64,000 nt of DNA. Source: Amyelois transitella (Eukaryota; Arthropoda; Insecta; Lepidoptera; Pyralidae). A program made the translations under genes and the position numbers. Below are positions 44,575 to 57,818 of the stretch, in pieces. The notes under the pieces are model-generated. The model was not told where the DNA came from. It saw only the letters and a list, made by a program, of their open reading frames with translations, and did no database searches. Location: assembly GCF_032362555.1 (NCBI RefSeq), contig NC_083534.1, positions 2,260,001 to 2,324,000 on the forward strand, read 5' to 3'. Positions within the stretch are counted from its first letter, which is position 1. Each line of letters begins with the position of its first letter.

Positions 44575-45731
44575 CTATCCGTCTATATCCCGATGCTTCG
44601 ACCTCATGTGGCCGGCCCAGCTGCACTTCTGCACAAACGCCTGACCACAATATTCGCACTTAAACCTCCTATCATTCGCGTGTATTCTCATATGCTCGGT
44701 CAGCGTCTTTCTCCTACCGTAAGACTTCAAGCACACGTTGCATTGAAAGTTCCTTTCGCCGCTATGCTTAACTTTATGTTCTGTCAACTCGTGTTTCGAA
44801 AAGAACCTCATGTCGCAATCTGGACACTTGTGATGCCTTTCCATCAAGTGATCCCTTTTAGTGTGAATCCTCAATTCGTTCATACTGTTGAACACTTTAT
44901 CGCAAGCCCGGCATTTCACTGTGACTTTCTTCACTCCGTGAACAGCCGTCATATGATCAGCTTTGCTCTTCGTACCGGTAAATTTTTCATTACAAAAAGC
45001 GCATTTGTGCAACAGATTCAAATATATGTGCACAGCTTTCTCGTGCAGTTTCTTTTTACGGTATGTGTTGAATGATTTTGGGCAGAAATCGCATTTGAAC
45101 TCCCCAAGTTTGTGACAACTTCTGTGGGATAATAACTTACGTTTGTTAATGAAACCAGAGTCACAGTCTTCGCAGATATAATTTCTACAGTGTGCATTCA
45201 TATGCTCTAAGAGAATCTTGAATTTATTGAAAACGTTTGAGCATATATAGCATTTGAGCACATCGCCATCAAACTTGATCGGCACACAGTGATTATTTAT
45301 ATCTGTATGTATTTTCATCTTATGAATTATTTGGAAATGATCTAAAAGCAGTTCTATAGTATCCAATTCTGATTCGCATAAAGTACATTTCAGATTTGTG
45401 ATATCCATTTTAACATAAAATCTATTCAATTGTTCCTTTTCTGGTATCAGTTTAGATTTTTCATTATCATCGTGTGTGTCTAACGTATGTTTCTTCAGAT
45501 CAGCTGGATTTAAATAATTTTTGCGACAGTAACAGCATGAATACCCGAGGCCAGTGTTGTTATATATGGGCGTAGCGTTCGAATGGAGCAGTATTTCTGT
45601 AATGTTTCTCCTATGTTTACTCATCAAATCGTTTTTAATCAATATAAGCTTGGCTTTATCTTCCTCTATTTTTAATCTTAGAAGAGGTTTCTTTCTTACT
45701 TTTTCTTGTTGCATGCCGGACCGTAGGCCAC
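44575..45731 (-). CDS. Array exon 9: C2H2 terminal exon, ten fingers
   Basis: Follows TTTCTTTGTAG, phase 1, 385 codons. Lead GGLRSGMQQEKVRKK then SNATPIYNNTGLGYSC. Ten intact fingers, CCYCRKNY to CEYCGQAF; fingers 9 and 10 are the typical SYGRRKTLTEHMRIH and AFVQKCSWAGHMRSKH. Its lead and finger order match the neighbour at 47238-48370 more closely than any other (GGQRSG lead, NSTGLGYTC, HCRNYIC in finger 3-4), so the two are probably a recent tandem duplication. ATG in the lead is not needed as a start because the acceptor lies upstream. Confidence 0.9.
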
Positions 45732-47237
45732 CTACAAAGAAAAGTTTACCTTAGAAACTTAACAAATAGGAATTTACCTCTTGCGTGTTCAACTTACATA
45801 GATACGAGAAATCATTAGTATCTAGTAAGATTAATTAATGTTATGTCATATTATTAATGTTATGTCATATCATTGTTAGTATGGAATTCTTACTAATATT
45901 TATCAAATAGGGTTCATTTTGTGTGCTTTCCGGCACTAACAAACAAAAGAATAGCACTACTCCATCTCTTTCCTATGGATGTCGTAAAAGGCGAAGGTAT
46001 AGGTAGGTAGGTATAGGCTTATAAACTTAAGATTTTTCTTTAAGGCGATGGGCTAGCAACTTGTCACTATTTAAATCCCAACTCTATCATTAAGCCCAAC
46101 AGCTAAACGTGGCCCATCAGTCTTTTCAAGACTGTTGGCTCTGTTTACCGCAAGGAATATAGACGTGATTATATGTGTGTAGGGTTAATTTAGGTACTAG
46201 ATAATATTTTTTTAAGTAGTATAATATTAAGTTGACTTCAAGTGACCCCAAGCCCTGAAGCATAGCGGCGGAGTGCAACCAGGAATAGGAACGCGCAAAG
46301 ATGAGAGATAACCTTATTTCTCTGTACTGAGAACCTATATTCTACAATCTAAATATCTTTAATCTACAAAGTAACAAAAAGATTTGCAAACACTCGCATG
46401 TATAATATTAGTACTCCTCTCCAAATAATTTTATAAATGCGAATGTTAGGATCGTTGTATACGTATGTTTGTTACTCTTTCACGCAAGCTCAAATTCCGT
46501 TCATAATTTGAGAGTTCAAAAATTTAGTACACAGGTAGAATATACCCAAATACCCATGGGCGCGAAGCCCCGGGGAGCTTCTTAGTACTTACACAAATTT
46601 AATAATGCATATTTCTCTGATTTCGATATTATGTTGAGCGTTAGGTACCTTCATTTAATATAGCATTTAAAGAAGAGGCTTGAAAAATAAGTATTACACC
46701 TGAACGGTTAAAAATTAAATAAAACCAAGAAAATAAAGATTGATATAAGTTTATTATTTAAACCTCGTTTAAACAAAAAAGAGCCTTGGCCCATTACGTC
46801 CGTAAGGCCGAAACACATCGTTTGACCCGCCGCCGAACGGAACACTCAGGGAGCGCTGACTGTCGTTGTTTTCTCAAGCGATACTGACATAGGAATATTG
46901 CACTCACGTTACTATTCGTAAAATAGAAAACTTTGAGACGAAAATCTGTAGTTAAATAGTTAATAAGAACAGAAAAACCCTAGCCAGTGCGCATTTTTTT
47001 ATCGGACTCTTGGTGTGAGATAACGCTGGGTAAATAGCAGAGGTCGATCTTCGGAAGTCAATGTTACAAATTCGGCTATGAAAAATATAAATCTGCAATT
47101 ACAGGTGTTTTTGCTTATAGCAAAAGTAAACTTCGTCTTTCTCCGTCAAGCTGATCTCGGATAAAGTTCAAATTATTTTACATCGAAAATACGCGGCGGT
47201 TTGCGTGACCTTCTGATGTGAAGAGTCCCAAAAAACA
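45732..47237. other. Spacer between array exons 9 and 8
   Basis: 45905-46180 is an R2 copy; 46425-46585 is a decayed Helitron-like piece (aaatgcgaatgttaggat). 46735-47235 has no recognisable repeat or exon. AATAAA on the minus strand near 46750. Confidence 0.55.
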
Positions 47238-48370
47238 CTAAAGTAAATCATTGTGCTTCGATTTCAAGTGACTTTTTAAAGTGCACTGGTACGCGAACTT
47301 CTGATCACAGTACTCGCATTTGAATCTTTTATTACTCGTGTGGATCCTCATATGTTGCTTCAAATTAAACTTCCTTCCAAAGCGCTTTAAGCATACATCA
47401 CACTTAAAATTCTTTTCCTTACTGTGCTTGAGTGTGTGATCAGATAATTCAGTTTTAGTGAAAAAATTGCTTTCGCAATCGGGACATTGGTAATTCCGCT
47501 CCAATAAATGATCCCTTTTTATATGTACCCTCAAACTCCTCGTATTAGCAAACTCCTTGTCACAAGCCACGCATTTCGCTTTATTCTTTATCACGCCATG
47601 AACAGCAGCCATATGATTATCTTTGCTTATCATAGTCGTGAACTTTTTATCACAAATATTACACTTATGGCATAAATTTAAAAGTACATGCACCTGCTTT
47701 ACATGCATATTCTTCTTGTGTAACGTGTCAAAACTTTTGCAGCATACTTCGCAATCTAAGCTGCCGCTTCCTAACTCGTGACACTTTTTATGGCTTACTA
47801 ACTTCCTTTGATTTATAAATCCCGCATCACACACGTCGCATATATAATTTCTGCAGTGAGTATTCATGTGTTCAAGTAAAATTTTGAATGCATGGAAAAC
47901 ACTGGAACATTTGTGACATTTCAGTTCATCACCCTCGAATTTTAATGGGAGGCAATGATTTTTGATATCCGTATGGATTTTAATGTCATGATCTGAATGG
48001 AGATGTTCCAAAAGCGACTCTATATCATCGACTGCAGAGTCACATATGGTACATTGCAGGTCTGTTATATCCATTTTAACATAAAATTTATTCCAATTGT
48101 CCTTCTCTACCAGTTTAGATTTCTCAACATCATTATGCGTCTTCAATGTATGTTTTTTTAGATCACTTGGATTCATATAATTTTCCCTACAATAACTACA
48201 AGTGTATCCAAGACCGGTGCTGTTAAATATAGGTGTTGCATTAGAATTGAGTAATATTTGTGTAACATTGTTTTTTTGTTTACGCATAATATCTTTCAAA
48301 ACAAGCCTGTTTACTTGCTGTGTTTTATTAGTGCTCAATTTTTCTTCCACGTTACCGCTCCGTTGGCCAC
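47238..48370 (-). CDS. Array exon 8: C2H2 terminal exon, ten fingers
   Basis: Follows TTTCTTTATAG, phase 1, 377 codons. Lead GGQRSGNVEEKL then SNATPIFNSTGLGYTC. Ten intact fingers from CSYCRENY to CEYCDQKF. Finger 5 is CEVCCKSF after a longer GSGSLD linker. Finger 10 keeps Gln and Cys in the helix but reads KFAYQCTLKSHLKSKH, so its DNA contacts should differ from the AFVQKCSW group. Close paralogue of exon 9. Confidence 0.9.
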
Positions 48371-48972
48371 CTATAAAGAAAATATGAAATTTATTCTAAC
48401 CATTGGTACTTTGTACTGCGAATACATTTTGTTTTTCAATTAACCAGCATTTAGAAGATCGAAAAAAAAATTGTTTTTAATGCTCGCTATAGTTTTTTAT
48501 TGAGTGTTTGTTATTTAGTGCACACATGAATGAATATTTCTTTCTCTCCCGTTAGTCCCGAGAGGATACTGAAGTGAAGCGAATCTCGTCTCACCACCGC
48601 AATTATGCTAGGGAACCTAAACAATACTACATAATATTTACGCCACCAGTGATGGAATAATCTGGCAAACACAGAAAAACTGAAGGAGTATGGGCTTCAG
48701 AACAGAAGGCGATCAGCGGAACATAACAGGCTAAAAAAATGTACATTTACTGATGTATTTAATTATAAATTCTCAGCAGGTATTGATCAAGAGAAAGGGC
48801 GTAAAATTTCAATTTAAGGTCCATCGGCGACAAGTAAGTCAAAATTAAATAAACCATTTTTAAAAAACAATTTTATTGTTACTTAAATTGCATTTGTTTA
48901 CTATCATTAAGGGGAAATAATCATGTCCTAAAATGAAGTTCTTGCAGATAAAAAGATTGTCTTTTAAGTATT
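48371..48972. other. Spacer between array exons 8 and 7
   Basis: About 600 bases. A minus-strand AATAAA around 48867-48880 (from caattttattgttac) sits about 100 bases past the stop of exon 7. No ZAD or other exon seen. Confidence 0.55.
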
Positions 48973-50123
48973 TTAGACCAATGCCCCATGCTTCGCTCGC
49001 ATGTGACTCTTCCAACTGCACTTCTGCACAAACGCCTGTTCGCAATGTTCGCATTTAAACCGCCTATCATCAGCATGAATCCTCATATGCTCCGTCAGAG
49101 TGTATTTCCTCCCGTAAGACTTATTACACACATCACAATGATATTCCTTCACACCTGTATGCGATAGCCTGTGATCCTTCAACTGAGATGCTGAAAAAAA
49201 AGATTTCTCACAGTCGCTACAAGCGTGCGTTCTCTCCATTAGATGATCTCTCTTTGTGTGGTAATACAACCTCTTTAAAGAAACAAATTCTTTCTCGCAA
49301 GCTTGGCATTTGAACGGTGACGTCTTAATACCGTGAACCGATGATATATGTTCTTCTTTAATACGTAACAACGAAAATCTTTCACTGCAGTATCCACATT
49401 TAAACATTTTCCTATATTTATGTACTGCTTTTTCATGCCCCTGTTGTTTTGCCAACTTGTCGAATGTTTTGGCGCAAAAGTATGAGCCAGTGATATGAAG
49501 TGTCTTATGAAGAGCTAACTGCCGCAAATTAACGAAGCCTGCGTTGCAAATCGCGCAAAAATAATTACTATAATGAGAATTCATGTGTTCTAGCAGAGTC
49601 TTGAACTTGTTAAAAACATTTAAACACATGAAACACTGCAGACTTTCCGTCTCAAACTTGAACGGCAATATGCGACTTTTAATATCTAAAAACACTTTAA
49701 TATCGTGTTTCTCATTTAGGTGTTTGAGAAAAATTTCAACATTCTCTATAGAATCGTTACAGATTTTACATTTAAGCCGGGTGATGTCTAGTCTAACATT
49801 ATATTCGAATAACCTCTTTCTTTGCATAAAGCATGCTTTTGAGATATCATTATGTTCGTTAATACTATGTTTTTTGAGATCAGCAGGATCGGGGAACTGC
49901 TCCGGGCAGTAGCAGCAAGTGTAGCCGATCCCGCCACGACTCTTAATAGGTGTGGCGTTAGAATTTTTCATAATCTCATTTATATTAACGTAATGTTTTT
50001 TTAGCTCGTCAGCATTTGCCAATTTCTTGTCTGTCTTCAACTTTGTCATTAAACTTCTATTTTCGGTCTCATTAAGGATTTTCATTGAAGTTTTCACGAG
50101 TTTTGCGTCAATCCGACGACTAC
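48973..50123 (-). CDS. Array exon 7: C2H2 terminal exon with one broken finger
   Basis: Follows TTTTGTTTGTAG, phase 1, 383 codons. Lead GSRRIDAKLVKT then SNATPIKSRGGIGYTC. Nine intact fingers, CCYCPEQF to CEHCEQAF. In slot 5 the usual C-x-x-C is lost: GSYFCAKTFDKLAKQQGHEK reads three residues short of its homologues, removing one zinc cysteine while the frame is kept. The rest, including SYGRKYTLTEHMRIH and AFVQKCSWKSHMRAKH, is normal. The break turns the adjoining fingers into a spaced pair instead of a continuous row. Confidence 0.9.
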
Positions 50124-50841
50124 CTACAAACAAAAGGATTTCATTTAGTAATCATTCGCCTTTTCTTTTGTCATGAACATAACACCTTTTAATGGAAGTA
50201 TCGTTTATAGCCCATAATATTATCGCGACGTTTATCCGTTCACCTTAACTTTCGCAATGACTTTGAACTTGTGCATTAGAGAAACACAGTTTAATAAAAA
50301 TTCTACTTGGCTTGTTTTACTCTGCCTCACCAACTGTCCAGTGGGGCAAAGTGAAACGCCTATTTTCTCAGTAGAAACTATTTTCTCAATAAAATCGTTT
50401 TAAATTCATTCACTAAAGTTCTTTTAAATGAAATTGATCTAGTAAAATGTGCCCCAACATTCTACTTGATATATTTGTGGTACTCGTTTTATGCCATATT
50501 AGTTCGATCCTTGGCCCTGTTAAATTTTGTTTATTTGGTGTACTCATATTGTCGATTGAAATTATTGGTCATAAATTTTGTGTTCAATGAAACAAAATAA
50601 ATTTTTAGGAAATTATAATTCGCTTTCTGAATGACAAATAACTAAAACATAACGAAATTAATTTAAAATTACGCGTACAATAATAACGTATATCTACATA
50701 TCCAGAAAAAGTGTACCTATAGTTATAAAAGCGCTTCAAAGCTATCAACTCGTTCATAGTGCAATTGCCGATTTTGTTGCGAAACAGTATATTTTCATGT
50801 CGATAACGTTAGTTCGAAACAACATATATGATTTTAAGACA
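50124..50841. other. Spacer between array exons 7 and 6
   Basis: About 720 bases, AT-rich, no named repeat and no exon seen. Confidence 0.5.
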
Positions 50842-52034
50842 TTACAGGGTCTCATCATGCTTGGATCTCATGTGGCTTCTCCAGCTGCATTTTTGCACGA
50901 ACGCCTGTCCACAGTGCTCGCATTTGAACCGCCTGTCGTTATTGTGTATCCGCATGTGCTCCGTCAGCGTCTTCTTTCTCGGGTACGCCTTCAAGCACAC
51001 CTCACATTTGAAAGACCGCACGCCAGTATGCGACACCATGTGATTTTTCAATTCAGTTGTCGTGGAGAACTTCATATCGCATCGAACGCACGCGTGAGGT
51101 TTGTGCATCAAATGATCTCTTTTCTGATGGATCGTGTAACTCGAACGAGTTGAAAACGTCCTGTCACAAGCGTGACATTTCAATCCACTGGATTTCACCC
51201 CGTGCACGTCGGCCAAATGCTTTTCTTTAGTTTGAAACCATTTGAAGGTCTCTCTGCAGTATCCACATTTGAACAGTTTATTTTTATTACTATGCGCCAG
51301 TTTTTCATGCATAGTTTTCGCCGATTTTGTTTTGTATATTTTCGGACATAGGTCACATTTGAATGATCCGATTTGATGGGATATCTTGTGACCTTTCAAA
51401 TTACGGAGATTGACGAATCCGGCTTCACAGACGTCGCAAATGTAATTCCTAAAGTGTGATGTGTAAACGTGTGATAAGAGCGTTTTAAATTTGTTGAAAG
51501 CATTGAAACAGATGCAGCACTGAAGACATTCGGTGTCAAATTTGAACGGCAAAAAGCGATTTGTAACGCCCTTATAAACTTTAATACAGTGTTCTTCAGC
51601 CAAATGATTTATCAATCCATCTATTGTGTCTATATTTCCATCGCAAATGTTACAATGTAAACCAGTTATATCCAGTTTAACATAAAAATCGAAAAGTGTC
51701 TCTTTCATGAAGTAAGCTTTAGAAATATCAGGATGGTTTAATGATGTATGGGTCTTTAGATTTGCTGGATCTGGGAATTGTTCCGGGCAGAAACTGCACA
51801 CATAACCTATCCCAGCGTGACCTCTTATGGGCGTTGCATTCGAGTTCATTATTATTTCCTTTATATTAGTTTTGTGTTTGTGGATTTCATTAATTGCTAT
51901 CATCTCAATTGATTTCTCATCATCACTATTCCTTCGTAATTTATTATTCACCATTTCGTTTTTAGGTAATCTGTTTTGCCAAGTGCTTTTCTTAACCTCA
52001 ATCTTTTCAACTTTGATTGTTATCCCGTGGTGAC
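50842..52034 (-). CDS. Array exon 6: C2H2 terminal exon, ten fingers
   Basis: Follows TTTTTGTTTGTAG, phase 1, 397 codons. Lead GHHGITIKVEKIEVKK then SNATPIRGHAGIGYVC. Ten fingers, CSFCPEQF to CEHCGQAF. Finger 3 is CCICFNAF with an extended VYTSH spacing before the FRNYIC join (one residue more than in other exons). Fingers 9 and 10, AYPRKKTLTEHMRIH and AFVQKCSWRSHMRSKH, are typical. Best-preserved member together with exon 5. Confidence 0.9.
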
Positions 52035-53586
52035 CTACAAACAAAAAAAGATCATTCACTTTTTGCTCTCGTTGCTGTATGATTTCCGTTTTTAGATATA
52101 ATGAATAACAGGTTAGGTCACGATATTAATCAGGTAAGAAAAACTAAAAAGAATGCAGGGCGTTACACATATTCTAGCGATAAGAGCCAGTTCTGGTAAT
52201 AGTTTGAGCTGCCTCCGTTTCCTTGCGGAACTTTCTAGAAAGTCCAAGTTTTCCCGTAGTCAACTCATCGGGTAATGTAGGGAGAACGAATGATTTATAA
52301 TTAAAAACAATAGAATTCATCACATACGTGCTAAAGTACGATCTTCGGAGGAGAGGTAATTAGTGTTGAAAAAATATTTTTTAACACTAGTACATTTTTT
52401 GTACAATAAAGTTTTTAAAAAATTAATAAATATGTAGGGATTCTGGCAAGTGGAAAGATTATGTCTCTGCCTAAGCCTCCGGAAAAGCTGCGCATTTTTT
52501 TTTTATTGAATAATGTATTACGATGAAGACATTACATACGACGACAAGACAGAAATAAGGGCAACACAATGAAACAAATATATGCACATTTATATAATTT
52601 GTATTCTGAAATAATTTATATTTATCCTATTCACCGCGGAGCAAGTTTGTTATTTCGAATTACTACAATTAGATAAATTAAATTCATAGATAATAAATAA
52701 ACATACTAAACCCATGAATCGTTACAGAATAGACAGAGACAAACAAAACTTTCAGTAACAGGTTACTTTTTTTTAATTTTCACAGATGATAAGCCTCGCG
52801 CAAAATCTAGCATTTACAACGTAAAATTAAAACAACATTTGTATAAAGGTTTCAAAATAACATTTACACATCTTGCATAATTATTCTCATCAACAACACA
52901 ATTCAACGTTATTAGGTACTCATTCACAGATAAAATTTTAACATTTTCGGTATGAAGATTAACCAATTCATTGTTTAATATTCGTAGAGATTCCTTATTT
53001 ATACGCAGTCTTGGTTTGTATTTAGTTTAGTTTTATTAAGTAAAATGCTAAGTGGTTTATCTTATTTTGTTTTGGGAACCACTACAACTACGAACCTACG
53101 ACACGAAGCTGTCACCACCCCACATGAAGTTACCCTGCATAGAACTCTATGACGCGGTAATAAAGACGAATTTTGGTAAATGTGATATGCTGTTGCCTGT
53201 ACGATTCGAGGCTTAGTGTTTCGGAGCAGAAGAGCAATTTATTTCACACGTGCACATCAGTTCTGGAATTTTCCAGCTAGCTGCACAATCCACTCGCACG
53301 CATCAGTCAGTTTTTGGAAGTGATACCAAGCAATACAAGAAAACCGAATGGCAACCGAGGCGACCTAAGCGAGGACAAAGGACTCCAAAGTCTTCTTTGA
53401 ATAGATTTGAACTCTGGAACTCTCTAAACTTGAATAGAACGACACCGAGCTCTTTGTAAAAATACGCTTTGCCTTTGCCTTTGTACATCACTACTTTGGA
53501 GTGTACCTAGTGGTCAATTTTGGCGAGTTTAAACTAAGTTTTGTCCTCTATATATCCGAAATGCATGTTATATATTCATCTCCCCT
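52035..53586. other. Spacer between array exons 6 and 5
   Basis: A short LINE 3' end fragment (gggattctggcaagtggaaa, about 52437-52490) and AT-rich sequence. Plus-strand open stretch at 53250-53459 has no recognisable protein pattern and is not called. Confidence 0.5.
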
Positions 53587-54743
53587 TCATAGCGTTAACC
53601 CGTGCTTTGAACTCAAATGTCCTTTCAAACTGCACTTCTGTATAAACGCTTGCCCACAATGTTCACATTTAAATCTCCGATCATCGTTATGGATTCTCAT
53701 GTGCTCCCTCAATGTCTTCTTCCTTCCGTAAGACTTCTTGCAGACTTCACATTTGAACAACTTCAGCCCCGTATGCGTCAGCATGTGGTTTGACAATGTG
53801 AAAGAACTAGAGAAACTCTTGTCGCACTGTGAACACTTATGAGGTCTCTCTAGCAAATGATCACGTTTCATATGTACAGTGAACATCCTTCTACTCGTGA
53901 ACACTTTTTCACAAGCCTGGCATTTAATCTTCAGCTCTGGCACTCCATGTGCTTCGACCAAATGCTTCTGCTTCGAGAGGTAAGACTTGAAAGTTTGATT
54001 ACAACAGCCGCAGCGATTCATATTTTTTGATATGACGCTGTGCACCGCCTTTTCGTGCAACTTTTTCTTCCTGTCCGTGTCGTAAACTTTGTCACAAAAA
54101 CTGCAGTTGAACGTCCCTAAGATGTGACACTCCTTGTGCGTCAGCAGGTGTCTCTCATTAACAAAGCCGGCGTCACAAATATCGCACACGAAATTTCTGT
54201 AATGCGCGTTCATGTGTTCTTGTAATTTTTTGAATTTCGTGAACATGTTGGAACAAACATGACATTTTAGCTCCTCAGTATCGAATTTAAAGGCAAGGAT
54301 ATAATCTTTCAGATTCATATATATTTTCTTATCATGTACTGAATTCAAATGATCCATAAGTGTTTTTATATCTTCAACATTTTGCTGGCATAATTTGCAT
54401 CGAAGCGCTGTTATATCTAACTTAACAAAGTAATCACCCAAACCCCTTTTCTTGAACTGGAGATTATGTACAGTAGAGTGCGTGCCATCTGTGTGTTTTT
54501 TCAAATCAGCTGGTTTTGGAAACTGCTGATCGCAGAAGAAACAGGAGTACCCTAGTCCTCCATAGCACCGTATGGGTGTTGCGTTCGAAAATTGCAGTAT
54601 CATTTTCAAGTTCATATGATGCTTCTTTAACTCCTCTCTTTTAGCCTTTTTTTCGCTTAGAGTTTCTTTGAAAGGTGATCTTATTTCTCCTTCTTTGACT
54701 TCGTTTTGAAATCTGTCTCTTTCTTTTTTAACACGTCGACCAC
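53587..54743 (-). CDS. Array exon 5: C2H2 terminal exon, ten fingers
   Basis: Follows GTTTTCTTCGTAG, phase 1, 385 codons. Very basic lead (GGRRVKKERDRFQ ... KKAKREELKKHH-like) then SNATPIRCYGGLGYSC. Ten intact fingers, CFFCDQQF to CEHCGQAF, with SYGRKKTLREHMRIH and AFIQKCSLKGHLSSKH at the end. The first ATG in the frame lies about 40 codons in; since the frame is open back to the acceptor that ATG is not evidence of an independent gene. Confidence 0.9.
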
Positions 54744-55787
54744 CTACGAAGAAAACGATATCTGTATGAAAATCTGTATGCTACAGAACACTTATATTAA
54801 ACACTTTCATTAATAACCGTGGATATTCAGCTTTTCTTAAATGATACGATGAACACTTAACTTCGCGCAAGGTTCGAAATAGCACAGCCGATAAATCTGT
54901 GATGTTCCTTAACTACACTGATAAATATCAACAAGAGGAAATAACATTTAATATTTTATTTCGGACTTTAGGTCCTTGTATAAGTCTATCGATAATCATC
55001 TTTCAAACCACAAACCAAGCCCACAATGGCGAGGTGAACCTGTTTTTTCCCGGAAATATGCATACAGATGAAAATACATTTTAGGTCATCCATATAAGTT
55101 ACAGTCTTATGACGATCATCTCAATTTCCCCTCTATTGCAAAAGACTTATCAGGCATAATTAAATAAACGTGGCTTCCACGCCGGTCTGGTTGCGAAAAA
55201 AACATAAGTGTGTTCTAGTTGCTCTCTTAACATGCAGATTTGTAAAAGACAATAAAAGGAAAGGTTAATTAACGGAATTTTTCTTTTAAGCGATGGGTTA
55301 GCAACCTGTTACTATTTGGATCTCAATTCCATCATTAAGTCATACAGCTGAATGTGGCCTCACAGTCTTCTCAGGACCGTTGGCTCTTCGTGCCCCGTAA
55401 GGGGTTAAGACGTGAATAGATGTAAGTATGAGCGAATCACTAGGTCTCTTCTTTGTGTCATAGAGGGTGGCTTAAACACAATAAAAAATGATTTAGAATA
55501 CTTAGTTTATTTTTTTCTTCATTCCCTGCACGAATAATTCATGTTTAAAAACAATATTTCTATAATAGATATAATATTTTTTTTAATTTTGGGTGAAAAT
55601 TATTTATTCCATAAAAAAGTTATTATATAATACAATTCTTCGTGTTGAATAGACCATTTATCGAGGAAGGCTTTAGGCTATATAACATCATGCTGCAAAA
55701 AAACGGGCTAAATTATTCATCCTTGATGGCTTCAATGATGCCCAAAATAACTATTCCACGGGGACGAATTTGCGGGCGCAGCTAGTT
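54744..55787. other. Spacer between array exons 5 and 4
   Basis: R2 copy at about 55270-55425, then a Helitron-like fragment at 55640-55785 whose gcgggcgcagctag end is two bases from the stop of exon 4. It supplies the immediate 3' sequence of that exon. Confidence 0.6.
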
Positions 55788-56950
55788 TCACATAATAACG
55801 TTGTGCTTGGTTTTCAAATGCAACTTAAGACTACATTTCTGAACAAACGCCTGCAGGCAGTGCTCACACTTCCATCTCCTATCATCATTGTGTATCTTCA
55901 TGTGCTGTTTAATACTTTTCTTGGTCGTATAGGACTTTTTACACAGCTCACATTGGAACATCTTCATTGGCAAATGCGTCAACCTATGATTCTCTAAACC
56001 GACTTTAGCCGAGAAATTTTTAGGACACTCCATGCATTGAAATGGCCTTTCCAGTAAGTGATCACGTCTCATGTGGAGATTAAAACTCACTTTCCTTGTG
56101 AACACCTTATCGCAAGCGTTGCAAGGGAACTCCTCAGGAGTATATCCATGTTTCTCTACCAAATGTTTCTTCTTGTAATGATGTTCCTTGAAAGTTTCGT
56201 CGCAATATCTGCACCGGTGTTTATGAATCATTTTATGTACATGAGCCTCGTGCTGCCTCCATTTACCCAAAGTGTCGAAAACTTTCGAGCACGTGTCACA
56301 TTTAAAAGTGCCTGTTTCATGTATTATTTTATGCTTGCTCAGTCTCGAATGGTTGACGAACCCTTCATCGCAAATATTACAAACGAAATTCCTATTATGC
56401 GAGTTCATGTGCACCATTAGAATTTTAAAAGATTTGAATTTCTTCGAGCAAATCGCGCATTTTAGTTCGTCGGTATCAAATTTGAACGACATGAGGTAAT
56501 TTTTCAAGCCCACGTACAAGTTATATTCGTGTACCGCTTTCAGATGTTGCATAAGCGTCTCAACTGTATCGATATTCAGATCGCAAAGTTTACAACGCAA
56601 CTCGGTTATGTCCAATTTGACAAGATAGTTTCTTAGCGAAATTTTAGCGAAATTAATTTTTGGATTGATATGGTCTTTCATATTGTGATTTTTAAGATCG
56701 GCCGGGTCACTAAAGCGCTGTTCGCAGAAGAAACAGCTGTACCCGGCCTCTGTGCAGCTTTGAAGGATAGTAGCATTGGAATATCTCAATATCTTCTTTA
56801 AATTCAACAGGTGAAGCTGCAATTCGCACATGGACTCTGCCTTAGAATTGCGAAACAGTTTTATCAAATCCTTACTGTCCTTCGAGGTTTTCGTGAAAGC
56901 CGGATCGGAGTCCAAAAGATGGAAAACTTTACCGCCCTTATCGTAGTCAC
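55788..56950 (-). CDS. Array exon 4: C2H2 terminal exon, ten fingers
   Basis: Follows TTTTTGTCGTAG, phase 1, 387 codons. Lead GDYDKGGKVFHLL then SNATILQSCTEAGYSC (Thr-Ile instead of Thr-Pro). Ten fingers from CFFCEQRF to CEHCLQAF. Linker before finger 2 is VKLDITELRC; finger 9 reads SYTTKKSIKQHMKIH and finger 10 AFVQKCSLKLHLKTKH. A transposable element begins immediately after the stop, so its own 3' UTR and poly(A) site may be replaced. Coding sequence is undamaged. Confidence 0.9.
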
Positions 56951-57818
56951 CTACGACAAAAATAATAACGTTACACACGAATGAACCGATAAAGTTTGAA
57001 CGACTCAAAATATAACTCCGCAAAAATAAGTAGCAAAATATGCATCTTGACACTTATCATGACTTTTACTAGGAAACAGGCTCAAGACTCGAAGGCCACA
57101 TTTAGGATCAAAGGTATTTAATATTTATCGAGCTAAGCATCGATGAAGATTTTTAGTTACTTGAAGATTTAATAAAACCGAACGAGACAGTTATAATAAA
57201 AAGTACTAGAGTAAGAACGGTGTAAGGAACTGTAACTTAGCCTCTGTAAATAAGTGATGAGTTTTATGTGTATCAATATCATCCCACCCATAACATTCTG
57301 TAAAAAACTAGCCAAGTTTCGATGGAGCTGCTTGTTTATCTCTAAAAAGTTATGAAATCTAGACAAAGTCGTGCCAAGTCTAAGGCTCATAACTGCGATT
57401 TCTTATTTATTAAAGTCAATAAAATATGGCTGGCCGTTGAATAGTTTTTATACGTTAGTGGGTACAAGTCAACGGCCAGCAGGGTAGACAGAGCCACCTG
57501 TCTTAAAAAGACTAAAAGGCGACGAGCACTTGGTTTAACAACCATTATTCTGACCCTGTTAATAAGTTTCCCTTAAGGTCATGAAGATCAGAGGTACACG
57601 ACATGATATCTACTGGTTATCAGCGGACCCCGGATATTCCTATGTATATAGACAAAGAAACGAGTTTACTTCAGTCCACTAATGCAAAAAAAAATATTAT
57701 TTCTAAACAGGGTGACCAACCAAAAAACATAGATAAATAATACCTCCTCATCGTTAGCAGGCATTTATTGAATAAGAATTACAGAATCAGAATAGTTTAT
57801 GCCTTGTTAATAAATAAT
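56951..57818. other. Spacer between array exons 4 and 3
   Basis: No named repeat except a weak R2-like piece near 57480-57540 (gggtagacagagccacctgt). Minus-strand AATAAA near 57765 may serve exon 3. Confidence 0.5.
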
